Source of the DNA: Cucumis sativus
Lineage: Eukaryota; Streptophyta; Magnoliopsida; Cucurbitales; Cucurbitaceae
DNA: 64,000 nt
NCBI RefSeq assembly: GCF_000004075.3
Contig: NC_026657.2
Location: 11,036,001 to 11,100,000 of the forward strand
Reading direction: 5' to 3'
Positions 1 through 12,971 of this stretch are shown one piece after another. Positions within the stretch are counted from its first letter, which is position 1; every line of letters begins with the position of its first letter. A program made the position numbers and the translations under genes. The notes below the pieces were generated by a model. The model did no database searches and was not told the DNA's origin. It saw only the letters and a program-made list of their open reading frames with translations.

Positions 1-3000
1 CCAACAGATTAGTGATTATAACATACAATACTCCACCTACGCAGAGGATATTCAACACCCAAAATTCTAAACGTAAAAGAGTATAAATTCAATGGAAAAT
101 ACATAAAGGTTTATTCATTCATTGGTCTATTCAATTTGTTAAAGTGTATATGCTTACAGCAGTGTCAAGAATTCAGGGAATCTATAAAGCTAGCGACCTT
201 CCAGGCAGAATTCAGGCTATAAAATTGGATCTTACCTCCATATTTCCAGTGTCAGGTGCGCCACAATTAAACACCTGAGGTGCCCAAATAGATCGACCCA
301 TTATCTCACAGAGGTGCCCATATTCAAGATTGGAGAGGCCAGCACCAAGAAGAAGATTTTCCGCACCAGCTGAAACGATGTGGCTAGTTCCATTGAAAAG
401 CAGTTTCCTTGCTCTAGCAGCACTATCAAACTGCACAAGAAATCTTATTTCTTAAACTGATATTTAAAGGAATAACAGTACAAGTATATAGATTAAATCA
501 GAGAAGAGATAAAATACAAACAGGTATCCACAAGTTCCATAAGCCTTCTTTTTTAGCCATCTCCTTTAGTTTCTCTTCCTCTGGGTGAATGGTCCACCGT
601 AAGGAAGACTGAGCAAGTTTGTAAAATTCATTTTCCATAGGGTATATATGATCGTCCATGAACTTAATCAACTTGGTTCTCAACTCCATGACCTTTTTAC
701 TGGGGACGAACTTTCCTTCATCTTTGAGAATCCCCCAATCTTCACCCTCCTTCCTTGTATATTGTGAATCAACTTGTACAATTGAATCTGAAGTTGTTGA
801 AATGGGAAATAGCACCTTATGAAATAGCCTTAGTTATGTTCTACTAGAAGTGAAAAGCTTTATTAGACAAAAAAACTACCAGATGGGGGATTCTCAGGCA
901 GCAAAGACTTTTGTTCAATAAATACCCAAGCAGCATCAACTAAAGCATTAGCCTTTTGTACAGCAATCTGAGCACTCTCACCCCCTGATGCATTTCCCTG
1001 CATTCTCAAAAGGAAACTGTGATTATTGCAATTTAAAAATTCAAAATCCATTCTTTCGTTTTTCCATGCTGCCAAGTGTATTCAATTAACTGATAAGATA
1101 CCATAATCCATCGACTGTAAATTCCAGCAAAGATTGCAGCTCCTCGAAAAATGGAGAAGGCAACATAAAATTTCCATGCAGAAAACGGCCATGGTTTTCC
1201 CTGCAACAAGGAAATTCCAGAAAAAGTGAATCTCAAGAACCAGTGGAATAAATTTGAAACAATGAATCTTCATTTACGTCAGCTAGATCATGCACTGGCC
1301 CATGAACATTCATTTTCCTTGGACCGAATAAATATCAAACTAAAAAATTACTTAAATTGAATCTAAGCTGATTTTTATCTGTATCATAGGAGCTCAAAGG
1401 AAACTTAGGGATTTATTACTTAGACCATATTTACAATTTATTTACATAAACAAGAAGTCAGACACATATCAATAATTGATAAACGCTCAAGGACTGCAAA
1501 GATAACGGAACAACAAGATACTGACATTACTTCTAGATAAGTTGCACCTTCAATTCCTTATCATCAAGCCTTCAATATATGGTTACAAGATGCTTTCTTC
1601 ATGGCTATTTGTTTCAAGGCTAACGTAGAAACGAAAAATCTAGGACGGGAAATGTGAAAACATAGGTATCTGTTATTATCAAAAGAACCTGATTAATATT
1701 GCAAAAGTTTTTACTCGGGAAATCTTCAATAGCCATATACTAATGAATTAATTGAAACTTTAAGTTATTATCCCTAATCAAAATCAAGTGAGTTCAATTA
1801 ATTAAGTCTAGAAACAATAACTAATTATTACAATCTAATTAATTTACCACATTATATTAATATAAAGTAATTTGTGTCGATTCTAAAAGAAACGAACAGA
1901 GATGGGCATAAAATAAGAAAGTTCCATTAATAACATAATAATAATAAAAAAAACAATTAATGTATATATATATTCAAGATAATGCATGACCTTCGTAATA
2001 AAAACCCATTTATTTAAAATGTTAACAAAAGAACAAAAATTGGTGGCGTCACCAACTATCATGCGGGTGAACCACAAAACTCAAATACTTGACCGAATAA
2101 TTCTGATAATAACTACTTACAGCGATAGAACAGTAACGAGCCAAATATTCTGTTAATGAAGGTATCCCTTCCAAAGTTCCAATATTGTTAAAACCACTTG
2201 CTGTATTTGGAAGGTCAGAGTGGATGTCCAAGATGTAAGGCTGGAAAGAAATGGAAGTAGTACAGCTTCAATATGTGTGAGCACATGAATAGAAATTATC
2301 CAACAATTAACAGCGTGCTGATGTTACAAGTTAAAATGCTGAAACATTATGGTGATTCTTGAACATTGTAGAACAGAAATTCCCTACCAGGCAGAAATAA
2401 GCAACATCACACATTTGATTTCCAACCGTGGACAGCTCCCAATCAAGAATGCCTATTACTCGGTCCTGCACTCTCAAAGGATGAAACAACGTGCAAGTTT
2501 TATTTATCTATATACACCTCAACTTCAGCAATAAACATCCAAGAAATAATAAATGTTAGCAGGGCGCCAGACTTTACAAAGATTAAAACTCATCCTCTTG
2601 GTTGAACAAGCAAAAAACAAAATGGAGGACATGGACATTCAAAGGATATATTTATATAGAAGAAATAGCAGACCTCGGAGGGATGAAATATAAGATTATC
2701 AATTCGAAAATCTCCATGAACTAAGCCAGCTGTGACACCTGAAGAATCTTCTGAAGGAATATGTGCACGTAGCCACTCAATTAGTGCAAACATTTTTGGA
2801 TTTCCATCTACTTTACCCTCATTGGTTGATGAAATATACTGTTTTGCCCACCTTTCAATCTATGGGGAAAACAAAACAGAAGTTTATAAGCAATATTACT
2901 TGGTTTGGCTAACAGCGTTGTTATGACCAGTCCATCCTCACAAAATAGCACAGGGAAGAAAATTTCAAGGACTCATAATCCATAGGAACAGAATAAAGAT

Positions 3001-4013
3001 TTAGGACACACCTGTCGCTTACAATAGTTATCTGGACGCCCAAATTTTCCTAGACCAATAGCATTCACATCAACAGAATGTAGAGAAGCTAAACTTTTCG
3101 CAGCTTCTAAATATATTGCTCTTCTAGTTTCAGGAGCAACTCCCTAATGCAATAACAGTCAATCCATCAGAATCAAGTCAATTGCATAGCTAGTAAAACT
3201 TCAGAATTTACTAAAGATACCTCCAATTTGGGGTCTAAAAAGATTCGTCCGTTCAAGTACTCCATAATATAAAATGGAGTACCAATTACACTTGAATCAT
3301 TACACAGGCAGACAACTTTGGGAACTGGAACCTGTGTATGATTACCCAATGCTTGAAGAACCTATCACATCAGAGATTCAAAGTGGAGATCAAAACCTTC
3401 AAGTCCCTACAGCTACATCAATTCGGAAAATTATAAGAAGTATTACACTTCTCTCTTTTTAGCATTAAAAAATTAAGCTAGCTCACCGATTAGTTGGACT
3501 GCCTACTGATTCTTTGATATAAAAAAGTTGTATTCACAATTATAGAGTTGTGAAGTTTTCTTTTAATCAGTTAACACAAGTCAAATGAAGTTGTGATCGA
3601 TTCTCGTTCGATTTCTATCTGTTGTTAGGTAATGGAATCACCTGAAACTCCCTCTCAACGGCGTGAGCAGAGTGGAGCAGGACGCCGGGAGGTTTCTTCC
3701 TCAAAACATACCGATTCGTGGAATCTCCGGAAGAAACTTCGATAAGATAAGTGGGATTTGATTGACCATGTCCGAACTAATCTCCAGAAATGGGAAAGGA
3801 AAACACAAAATCAACGAAGAGAAATAAGATTAAAGCGATGAAATTAGGAGTAAGAGAAAGCATAGAAAGAAGAAGAACCTGAGAGACGAGGAAATTAGAA
3901 GGGAAAGAAGGAAAAGCAGGAACGTTGGAGGAGCAGTAACGGAGCAAGGCATTGAGATCAAGGTGGTGAGCAGGAGAAATATGGCCAAGCAAATCAAGCG
4001 TACGCTTCGCCAT
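1..4013 (-). CDS. IBR3: IBR3-like acyl-CoA dehydrogenase (ACAD10 type), 5' part, runs off left edge
   Basis: Eleven exons are readable on the minus strand: 4013-3879, 3776-3642, 3361-3221, 3143-3012, 2859-2674, 2465-2388, 2240-2121, 1200-1102, 997-880, 787-522 and 430-236. They give 535 residues in one continuous frame; the rest lies outside the window. Residues about 45-300 form an aminoglycoside-phosphotransferase/choline-kinase-like domain with the catalytic-loop motif HGDFRIDN (229-236) and the metal-binding DWE (Asp 251). From about residue 395 the N-terminal helical part of an acyl-CoA dehydrogenase begins ([27 protein letters not shown]). This fused order is that of plant IBR3, a roughly 820-residue peroxisomal enzyme implicated in indole-3-butyric acid beta-oxidation to auxin. 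The start is the first in-frame ATG ([10 protein letters not shown]). The intron at 1201-2120 is unusually long for this gene. The expected C-terminal peroxisomal signal cannot be seen. Orthology is inferred from motif order and exon content. Confidence 0.9.
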
Positions 4014-6030
4014 AGCTGGAAACTCAAGAATCAGTAGAGGATTGGTTAAGAAGAGAAGAACATACAGAAAATTGAAAGGAAAATTGGATGAAGAAGGAGC
4101 AAGAAGGAGGACGCAAACCAATGAAGGTGTTTTTAAATGCTATTTGTATTTCAATAATAGTCGGACTAAACGAAAAAATGAGTATATGCCCATAACTACC
4201 CGCTTGATTATATATATATATATATCACAGCCTTTCACTTACACACCCTTGGCCCCATCATTTTTAGATTTTTAAATTTAATACATTACCTTTGATTTGC
4301 CCTTTAAAAAATTTAGTTTTCTCTCTTCTTTATTTATTAAATGGGTTTCACTTTTTTTTTTTTTTATCTCCATTTTCTACTAAATATACATTGTTTCGTT
4401 TCTATGCTTATTACTTAATTTAAAAGAATATGTTTCACTATTTTTATTCATCACTATTCAAATTAATTTGAGATTTTATCATTCAAGTGAGTATTTACTA
4501 ACAAAAGTTTGATAAATTTGTAATATTTTTATATTTATGAACCAATGCCAAATGAAAACTAAGGTCCATAAAAAATGTATGTATTTTTCTTTATTTTATT
4601 TTTTTTACATACTAATATAAAAAGTATGAAAAAGTCCAGACATAATTGGTGATCTTCAACCCATATGGTTTTTAATCAATCCAGTCTTGCAAGCTTTGTG
4701 AAACAAAAGTTAAACTAATTTTGATTAGCGAGAAGAAAACAATGGGTTATGCGTATGCCTCTTTGATGAATATCACAAATGGGGGCAATAAAAATACACT
4801 TTGAATTTTGTTTGATAGAGGACTTTGAATTAGTTTTTGGATCACACAATGGCTGAAATCTTGTTTCTCTTTCACTACGTGTGCAGAGAGAGCAATGGGC
4901 TTATTAGCAAGGTCAAATTGAAAGCATTAGAGATCAAATGCTCTCCAAAACCATCATCAAGTCACTCTTGGGGTCTCCAAAAATAGCTTTAAATGCCCAC
5001 CTGATCATTATGTAAGACAAGTACATCAAAATTCACCATGATGTAGAGAGAGTTGGGGAAGGAAGATGAAGGTGACAATGGGATGATATCCAAAAACATA
5101 GTCTGTAACACTTAAAAAAGGTGGGTGGTCTGTCCAAAGCTTCTAGGTAACAAGACAAACCCATTGACTAAGTCTTAAGGAATAAGGGTTCTCATTCACA
5201 TTGATAAGAACTAAACAGTTCATACCTCTAACCTATAGAATATACTTTGAGTTATGTTTGAGTTGGTAGAAATAAGTACTCTTAACTTCATTATATCCAT
5301 TGAAATGTTAATTTTGGATACAACTTAATGGATAAAATACATATTGCCAACTTAAATAAAATATCTATTATTAACTCAAAAATAAACTGTATGATGTAAA
5401 TTTGAGCCTAACTCAAATGATTAAAACATATTATATTTTTAATTAACTAAAAAGTTCAGTGTTTGTTCCGACGAAAGGAGAAAATTTGTGGAGATATCTA
5501 CTCGAAAGAAATAAATATAGAAATGAAGAATGAATACATGGAAGAGAGGAAGAGGAGAAAGAAAATATTAAAAAAATATATTATTTTCAACCAGATTTTA
5601 GAAAATTATTTTTATATTTAAACTCAATATACTTATTAGTAGGATGACCTTTTAAATTTATTTTAAAAAATGACTAATTTAAAATATTAGAAACTAAATG
5701 TACTTATTTGTCGAACATGATTATAATGATATAGTTATAAATTTCAAATCTAAGAATAAAAAATAATATCAAAGGAGAACACATAATTTTGATTACTTAA
5801 ATAAAACTTTTGTGTGTAACCTTTGGGTTGCACAAGTTGTTACCATTAAACTCCAATAATTCTCCTGTCCAAATTATTGTTTCAAATGCAATTATATACT
5901 TTTCCTATATAAAATAATTACAGTTGAATTATAAAACTTAGGTTTAATAAAAAGAATTTTATAATTAGAATGACTAAGTATAGAATAATGGTAATTGGTA
6001 GCTATTTTAGGAATAATAATTAAGGATATA

Positions 6031-6240
6031 GTAACATTTAAAAAAGTTGTAAATATAGCAAAATCATCACTGATAGACTTGTATCGCTGATAGATTCGTA
6101 TGGTCTATTAATGATAGACCAATATTTACAACATGGTCTATGAGTGATAAACTTATATCATTATAGCATATCAATGACTATCAGTGATAAAATTTGTTAT
6201 AAGTTATAAATATTTTGTAAAATCTACTATTTTTTAAAAA
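6031..6240. repeat. Dispersed AT-rich CTATCA/TGATAG repeat
   Basis: A stretch with many short inverted copies of TGATAGAC/GTCTATCA, flanked by phrases such as 'tgtaaatatagcaaaat' and 'ataaatattttgtaaaat'. Similar phrasing recurs near 15.6 kb and 29.0 kb. It looks like a degenerate MITE-like family common in cucurbit noncoding DNA; that assignment is from memory and I found no clean target duplication. Confidence 0.4.
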
Positions 6241-7314
6241 AAATTCAAAGTAAAAATATGAAAATAAGAATTCAAGCTAAAAATCTAAAAAAAAAATCCT
6301 ACCAACTTTGTTCTATGTTCTTTGTGAGAAGACAAGTCAATGCAAAGATAAGGTTAGAATATATCCCTTTTTAGGGTTTCTAAACTTTGGGTATGCTCAA
6401 GTTGGCAAGTAATCAATTACCAAAGTGGTTGGTTTGTTTTAGTTTTGTTTTTCAATTTACTTCCTATTTTTTAAAAAAATTTCATTAGTAATTATTAATT
6501 TGGTATGATAAATATCTAAGAAGTGTTTGACAATCGATATGTAATTGAGTTGCGTGGATAAAAAAATTCATCCACCATTTAAATACATCAATAATTCAAG
6601 AGATTTAATTAACTTGTTATTTGTGTTAGCTTATATTTTCCATTTGAGTGTTTATTTCAACTTTCTTAAATACTCTCACATATAATAATTATCAACTCAA
6701 CCTCATAATTAAAAATCAACTCTAGTCCAATATTTTTTCTTTTGTAAATATGAAATTTAAAGGAAGAAAATTAAAATGTTATTTAAAATATTTTCAATTT
6801 CTAATAAAAGAATATTAATCTCAAATTATTACTCATAGACATAGTCAATAGGTGAAGAAAATTCGTTCACTATCCCTATATAGAAGAACATCTCTACCTA
6901 CTTTATTCTTAATTCAAATGGACTACTTATCCAAACTAAATACCATATTAAGATATTTTTTAATTATTGGTAACACAAACATATTATAAATAAACTAACT
7001 CAATAAAAGGACCTTGAACATCTATAATAATTAGAATTTCCTTTTTAATGTATATATATAGATCCAGATCAACCCAACAAATATACTCCCACTTACAAAA
7101 TTTTAAAAAATAAATTATTTTTTTTTACTAATTTAACCCTTTTATTTAATGTATAGGAATTTCTAATGGGAGCTAGATTCCCCCAAATAATTTGAAAAAA
7201 TAATAATATTTCAAAACAATTATTTTTGGTGGAACAAATTCCAATTTTCTTAGCTTATTGAGAGATAAAGTAATTTCCAACAAATTAGTAAGCCTAATCA
7301 TTTCCAACGTTTTC

Positions 7315-7322
7315 TATATAAA
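7315..7322 (+). promoter_or_regulatory. Probable TATA box of small gene copy A
   Basis: TATATAAAT lies about 90 bp upstream of the ATG at 7413, a normal spacing for a plant gene with a short leader. The equivalent TATATAAATA in copy B is at about 11041-11050. Confidence 0.5.
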
Positions 7323-7412
7323 TGGTGTTTCACCTTCTTCAATATAAATTAATTTCTATCCCCAAACCAAAAAAAAAAGGAAAACTAACCATAAAAACAC
7401 ACAAGGTGTGTT

Positions 7413-7649
7413 ATGGCAGCTCACAGAGATCTATCTCGTAATGATCTCCCTAAAATTGGATTGGAAGGCTTTGCCCTTATAGAAGAAATCTACTGCAAAC
7501 GACTACCAAAGAGGAGACCAAGGCAAGTTGCTCTAGCTCCACCACAATCAATCATAGCAATTCATCCTCCACAAAGGATGGCCGAGTCATCACCGCCTAT
7601 TCGTTGTAATCAATTGGCTAAAACTCACGAAGGTGAAAGCAAGTCATAG
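7413..7649 (+). CDS. Small 'GLEGF' protein, copy A (tail lost)
   Basis: An intronless 78-residue protein, MAAHRDLSRNDLPKIGLEGF..., without signal peptide or membrane segment. It is basic and proline-rich in the middle, with RPRQVALAPPQ and AIHPPQR motifs. It matches copy B (start 11119) across the first 70 or so residues: IGLEGF-IEE-Y, APPQ, IHPPQR, ESSP-IRC-QLAK. Copy B then reads AHGGIIIKEW, whereas here about 21 bases plus one more base are missing after QLAKTHEG, so the frame shifts to GESKS and stops. The Gly-Gly tail, which I recall as common in this kind of small plant protein, is therefore gone. Overlapping AATAAA poly(A) signals lie at 7824-7833. The function is unknown to me. It may still be expressed, or may be decaying. 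Confidence 0.65.
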   Translation: MAAHRDLSRNDLPKIGLEGFALIEEIYCKRLPKRRPRQVALAPPQSIIAIHPPQRMAESSPPIRCNQLAKTHEGESKS

Positions 7650-10600
7650 AGGAATCTATTAAACCATGAAAATTTAGAGTCATATGGTAACTCTTTATTT
7701 AATCAAAAGTGTGTGTATATATATATATATTTATATATTTTCATTTGGCATGATCTGGTTTCTACGTTTGTGTGGAAGCAAGCTTGTAAAGAGTCTAGTA
7801 AAACTTATAATGGCTCTGCTTGTAATAAATAAAGTTTATTATCAACTAAGAAGCTTACTTTGCTATCCTCTATTTGCAACTTTTCATCGTATGTTTCTCT
7901 TCTTGACTCACCTTTAACTTCTTGTTGATCAAGCAGTTGGGTTGACAGTTTTCTTTTAAGCATTTCATTACACATATATATGGTTATTAATTTTGCTACA
8001 AAACATTTGATTCATATGGAGAATTCTTATTTATTATATTGGTTATAGAAATTTCTACATTCTTTTGTTTCTTCCTATTATATCGGTCCCATCCGATAAT
8101 GGTGTAGCATGTAGAGATATTAACACTCAGTACCCCTTGACATCCTAAACTCACAATTCAAAGTATATAATGGTATTCAAGGGAGCTTTCACTCTAGAAT
8201 TTCATATTTAAAAAAAAAAAAAAATTCATCACCAATTTATCCTTCCATTGTTAATATATTAGTAGGATTTTCTTATTACTTAGTAGAAGTTCTATGATCA
8301 TTACGGATTAAAATAAAGCAACGCGAAAGGAAAAAAAAATTATTTACATACATATATAGTTATTTTTAACGGTGGATCCAAATCTATTTCGCTTAACGGG
8401 TTTTTGGTTCTTGATCATTTCTATATTTATTGTACTAAAAAATAATTTTAAAATGAATCGTTATATTATTAAAATTTTATAGTTTGGAGTAGAATCTAAT
8501 CGATGTAAAACGAATGACTAGTTAACTTAAAAAAAAATAAAAATATATATTATAATATCAACTTTATTTAAAATTCTTTTAAAAAGAAATTCTCCCACAA
8601 ATATTTTCACTCAATTCTTTTATTAATATTAAAAAAAAGACTTACTAAAAATATACCATAATTATTCCAAAACTTATTATTTATTATAATTGGACCATAT
8701 CTCTTCAAAAAAAAAAGACGATAATGATTAAATTTATTATGGCAAAAAAATGGACTTCTAACCAAAATAATTGAGAATGTGAAAGTATACAGTTGTTCGT
8801 AATAAAATTTATTTGTTTTGTAACGTAATTTAAAATTTATGTTTAAATTAAACGTTTTGAGTTTAATCTTTAATATAAAAATTCATTTTATATTATAATA
8901 GTTTTCAATTTAACTTTCTCTTTCTTATTGTTTTCACGATCTCATATTTTAATTGAAAAAAATAGCTAAAAAAATATGTATTTGATTTAACTTTGAAAGA
9001 ATTTAATTTTAAAAAAATATTTTTATTAAAATTTGAATTATTTGATAATAGTTAAAAAATATTAACTTTAAAATTTTATTTTAAACAATTGTTTAAGCTT
9101 AAATAAAAAGGATGTGCTTAACTTATAATTAAATTCGGGTGTATATTTATTGTATTTAATTTGTAAGAAGGATAAAGAAAAAAGAGAGAAAATAAAGTTT
9201 AGTACGACTTTGAAAGGCTTAATTCTGGACCTTACACTCCCAATACATCTTAAGATTTGTCTTTTTGATGATTAAAAAAAACTAATTTTGATGTAGGGAA
9301 GAAATAGAACGAATTTAATTAAATGATGTTGTGTCTTGTTATTGGATTAAGAAGTAAGGGGACTGAGTGAGACTTTATAACAAATATGGTAATAACATGG
9401 ATGGAAATGCATATGCTCTAACTGATGTGGTACATTAATATTACACTTCTACTATAACTCAAGATCAGTTTTCTCATATTTATAAATGTCTCTACATTGT
9501 TGTGCTAAAGTGTTGTAATTAAGTTTGATTACCATATATATAATTGTTCCTAAAATTTATTTTAAGCAATACTTAAATACATTCATACATATACCAATCT
9601 TTATGTGCTTGCTTTCATTACAACATACCAAAAAAAATTATAATATTCTAAACAAGAAGTAAAATGAACATAGATACGCGAAATATAGAAGATTAATTTT
9701 TAGTCTATAAGTTTTGAATTTAATTTTGATGTGCTTTATAAAACTAGATTCATATTAACATTTATTACTTTGGTGATAGGCATAATGATAAGTACCTATT
9801 TGAATTTATGATAATCTATCGATAATAGAAAGTAAATAATTTGTAAATGTATTCAAATGTTTTCAAATGAATCACATAAATTAGTATTCATTCTAACTAA
9901 AACAATTGATTGATAAGCAAACTCTATAAAATGAAACACATATTAATTAAAAAGTAAAAATATGAAAATAAGAATTGAAGCTAAAAATGTAAAAAAAAAA
10001 AACCCTACCAACTTTGTTCTTTGTTCTTTGTCTTTGAAAAGACGAGTCAATGCAAAGATAACGTTGTTAGATTAAACAGAATATATCCCTTTCTACGGTT
10101 TCTGAATTTTGGGTATGCTCAACTTGTTGGCAAACTAATTAATTACCAAGTGTTTGCTTTGTTTTCGTTTTTTTTTTTCAATTTACTTCTTTTTTCTTTA
10201 AATACTTCCATTTTAATTTTTGCTTGGTTTGATAAATGTCTAGGAAGTGTTTAACAACTGACAGGTAATTGAGTTGTATGGGTAAAAAAATTCACCCACC
10301 ATTTGAGTGTATCTATAATTCAAGAGATTTAATTAACTAATTATATTTTTCATCTATTTATTCATGTCAACTCTCCTAATTACTCTCACTTATAATAATT
10401 ATCGACACAACTCAACAATTAAAAAACAACCCTAATCAAATATCATCTCGATAAATTATATGAAATTTAAAGGAACAATATTAATCACAATCATAGACAT
10501 AGTAAATAGGTCAATAAAATTCCTCCACTATCCCTATATAGAAGAACATCTCCAACTACTTTATTCTCAATCCAAAAGGACTACTTATCTAAACTAAGTA

Positions 10601-11118
10601 ACATAGGCAGATATTTTTTAATTATTGATAACACGAATCATATTATAAATAAAGTAACTCAATCAAAGGATACGTTTTTTTTACTTTGAACGTCTATATA
10701 ATAATTACAATTTTTTTAATGTATATAGATCTAGATGAACCCAATAAATATACTCCCACTTACAAAATCTAATAAAAAAAATTATTTTCTACTAGTTTAA
10801 CCTTTTATTTAATGAAAATAAAAAGCTCTTCAAGTAAACATTCCAATATGAGAGTCAAGTATACATTCTAATGGAAGCACCGAAAGTCTAAAGATTCCAC
10901 AAATAATTTGAAAGAATAATAATCTTTCAAAACCATTATTCTTAGTAGAACAAATTCCAATTTTCTTAGCTTATTGAGAGATAAAAGTAATTTCCAACAA
11001 ATTGGTAAGCCCAACCATTTCCAAAGTTTTTCTTTTTATATATATAAATAGTGGTTCATCTTCTTCATTTTCTATCCCCAAACCAAGAAAACCTAACCTT
11101 GAGAACACACAAAGTGCC
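7650..11118. other. Intergenic between the two small-gene copies
   Basis: It holds the 3' flank of copy A (to about 8630), about 1.3 kb of unduplicated AT-rich DNA, then the 5' flank of copy B from about 9955. A (TA)n-rich run is at 7716-7740. No further gene is supported. Confidence 0.55.
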
Positions 11119-11388
11119 ATGGCAGCTCGTAATAACGATCTCGCTAGAATTGGATTGGAAGGCTTTATCTTTATAGAAGAACTCTACGACCGACCAAGGA
11201 GGAAGCCGAGGCATGTTGCTCCAGCTCCCCCGCAACCAGTCGTAGCAATTCATCCTCCACAAAGGAAGGTCGAGTCATCACCATCTATTCGTTGTGATCA
11301 ATTGGCTAAAGCTCATGGAGGAATTATCATTAAAGAATGGGGTGGAAAGCGAGTCAACAAAGTTGTCCAAAAAACAGAGAGACCATAA
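11119..11388 (+). CDS. Small 'GLEGF' protein, copy B (full length)
   Basis: An intronless 89-residue protein, MAARNNDLARIGLEGF..., with IEELY, an Arg/Lys-rich stretch RPRRKPRH, APAPPQP, IHPPQR and a C-terminal part AHGGIIIKEWGGKRVNK. There is no signal peptide or transmembrane segment, so a soluble intracellular protein is likely. The ATG at 11119 is chosen over the longer open frame because it matches the start of copy A and follows TATATAAATA (11041-11050) at a normal distance. The AATAAA present after copy A is AATACAAAG at the matching position here. I do not recognise the family with certainty; it resembles short uncharacterised plant proteins with 'GLEGF-LI' near the start and a Gly-Gly motif near the end. 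Confidence 0.7.
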   Translation: MAARNNDLARIGLEGFIFIEELYDRPRRKPRHVAPAPPQPVVAIHPPQRKVESSPSIRCDQLAKAHGGIIIKEWGGKRVNKVVQKTERP

Positions 11389-12971
11389 CCGTGAAGTTTG
11401 GAGTGATATGAGTGATATGGTAACTCTTTGTTTAATCCAAAGTGTATATTATATATGTATGTACGTATATTTCCATTTGGCCCTGTTGTTCTAGTTTCAA
11501 TGTTTGTGTGAAGCAAGCTTGTAAAACTTATAATGGCTCTGCTTGTAATACAAAGTTATCAACTAAGAAACAAACTTTGCTATGCCTATTTGCAACTTTT
11601 CATTGTATGTTTCTTTGAAGTCTAATTGACAAGCAGAGTTGGAAACGAATGAAAGAGGGATCATTTTTCAATTTTCAAGTATTTCAGGATTCTTAACTTT
11701 CAATTAATTTTACTCTCAATTACTTTTAACATTCAAAATTATAATTCGAACAAACCCAATTTCAAATATGAAAAAAAAAAGTTAAAATTATTCCCAAAAT
11801 CTATCCAATTCTCCATGTTTTAGTTTTTTTTAGTATATTTTATAAATATTTTCAATTTTTTTCTATCCATACAAAATTTTCTCCATACAAATGTATTATT
11901 ATCGCAAAATACTAATTTAAATGGTTATATTTAAAGGACAATAATATTTATCTCATTCTACTAGGTTAGTAGGAATTTCTTATTACTTAGTAGAAGTTCT
12001 TTGACCATTGAGAGTCAAAAGAAGGCGAACGAAAAAAAAAATCTTTATGTATGTATATAGTTTGGACTTAGCTTAGTTTGGACTTAGCTTAGCGACAATT
12101 CATAAGCAGATGTGTGGTTCTTCTCTATTGCAGCGCAATGAATAAACTTTTTAAAAATATGTTAACTCAAAAAAAAAAAAAAAAAAACCATACCTACATG
12201 TACATATTATAATATCAACTTTATTTAAAATTGTTTTAAGAAGAAGTTCTCCCACATATATTTTCATTAAATTCTTTTATTTTTGTAAATATTTGGTAAA
12301 ATTTGTTATTTTTTAAAATTTCTCTAAATTTAATCATTCTAGTAGTAAGTTAATATTTCTAATAATTTTTTCTATAAAAAAACAAAAAAAAATTAAACAA
12401 ATAGACAAAAATAGTGAAAACTATAATTTCCTAAAAAAAATTAAATTGAACTAAATTAGGTCTAAAAAATGTAAAAAACCTAACTCATAAACAAATAACC
12501 ATAGTTTAGTTTACAAATAAACTAAACTACGTATATATATTAAGGGGATATAAACTAATGTGAAATAAATTAGTTAATTGGTATCTGGTGAGGCGAGTTC
12601 TTCTCTGAACCCACACAATATTGGGTTAACAATCAACAAAAGAAATGTCTCTAAAAGAACCAATCTTTTTATAGAAGAGTTGGTAGAGAAAAACTTGCCT
12701 TATTCTTCACAAAAACACATTTTGTTTATCCCCAAATTTAAAGGAATGCCACCAATTTTAATTTAATTCTATACACATTCTTTGTGCTTTCAATTCTTTT
12801 TCTCCCCTTTAAAAGAGCCTACAAATCCACCAAACCTCATAAATCCACACTTCATCATTTCTCCTTTTACTTCCCTGGCCTCCCCTTGGAGGCTTTGTTT
12901 CTAATTTATCTCAATAAACCAACCCCATTAATTAATTTCTTTCTTTTTCTTTTCATCTCTTATAAATTTCA
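11389..12971. other. Intergenic / upstream region of first polygalacturonase
   Basis: It holds the end of duplication unit B and the upstream region of the GH28 gene at 12972. A perfect doubled 16-bp word (TTTGGACTTAGCTTAG) lies at 12061-12092 and a long A run at about 12169-12187. The last 200 bp is pyrimidine-rich, as in many plant 5' leaders. Confidence 0.5.
12061..12092. repeat. Perfect 2 x 16 bp tandem repeat
   Basis: The word TTTGGACTTAGCTTAG occurs twice head to tail with no mismatch. It is absent at the matching place in unit A, so it arose after the duplication. Confidence 0.8.

Larger units (their letters stand above)
4014..7412. other. Intergenic, AT-rich, no gene seen
   Basis: This is the upstream region of the IBR3-like gene and of the first small-protein copy. 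It holds a short (TA)n run near 4206-4225, a dispersed CTATCA/TGATAG repeat at about 6030-6240, and from about 6240 the left part of the tandem duplication. I see no convincing exon, tRNA or transposon ORF. Confidence 0.6.
6240..8630. repeat. Tandem duplication, unit A
   Basis: Unit A aligns by eye, with many small indels, to unit B at about 9955-12285. Shared landmarks are 'aaaatatgaaaataagaatt' (6256 and 9958), 'ccctatatagaagaacatct' (6872 and 10533), the small gene itself, 'ttattacttagtagaagttc' (8274 and 11980) and 'aatatcaactttatttaaaa' (8554 and 12211). The unit is about 2.35 kb and the copies sit about 3.7 kb apart. It includes promoter, gene and 3' flank. The divergence of noncoding parts suggests an old duplication. 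Confidence 0.75.
9955..12285. repeat. Tandem duplication, unit B
   Basis: Partner of unit A at about 6240-8630; see that entry for shared landmarks. Unit B carries the full-length copy of the small protein gene. It also has its own small insertion, a doubled 16-bp word at 12061-12092. Confidence 0.75.

Noticed and set aside
11002..11118. Upstream extension of small gene copy B
   Set aside because: It overlaps the TATA box and leader, lacks an ATG at the frame start, and is not conserved in copy A.
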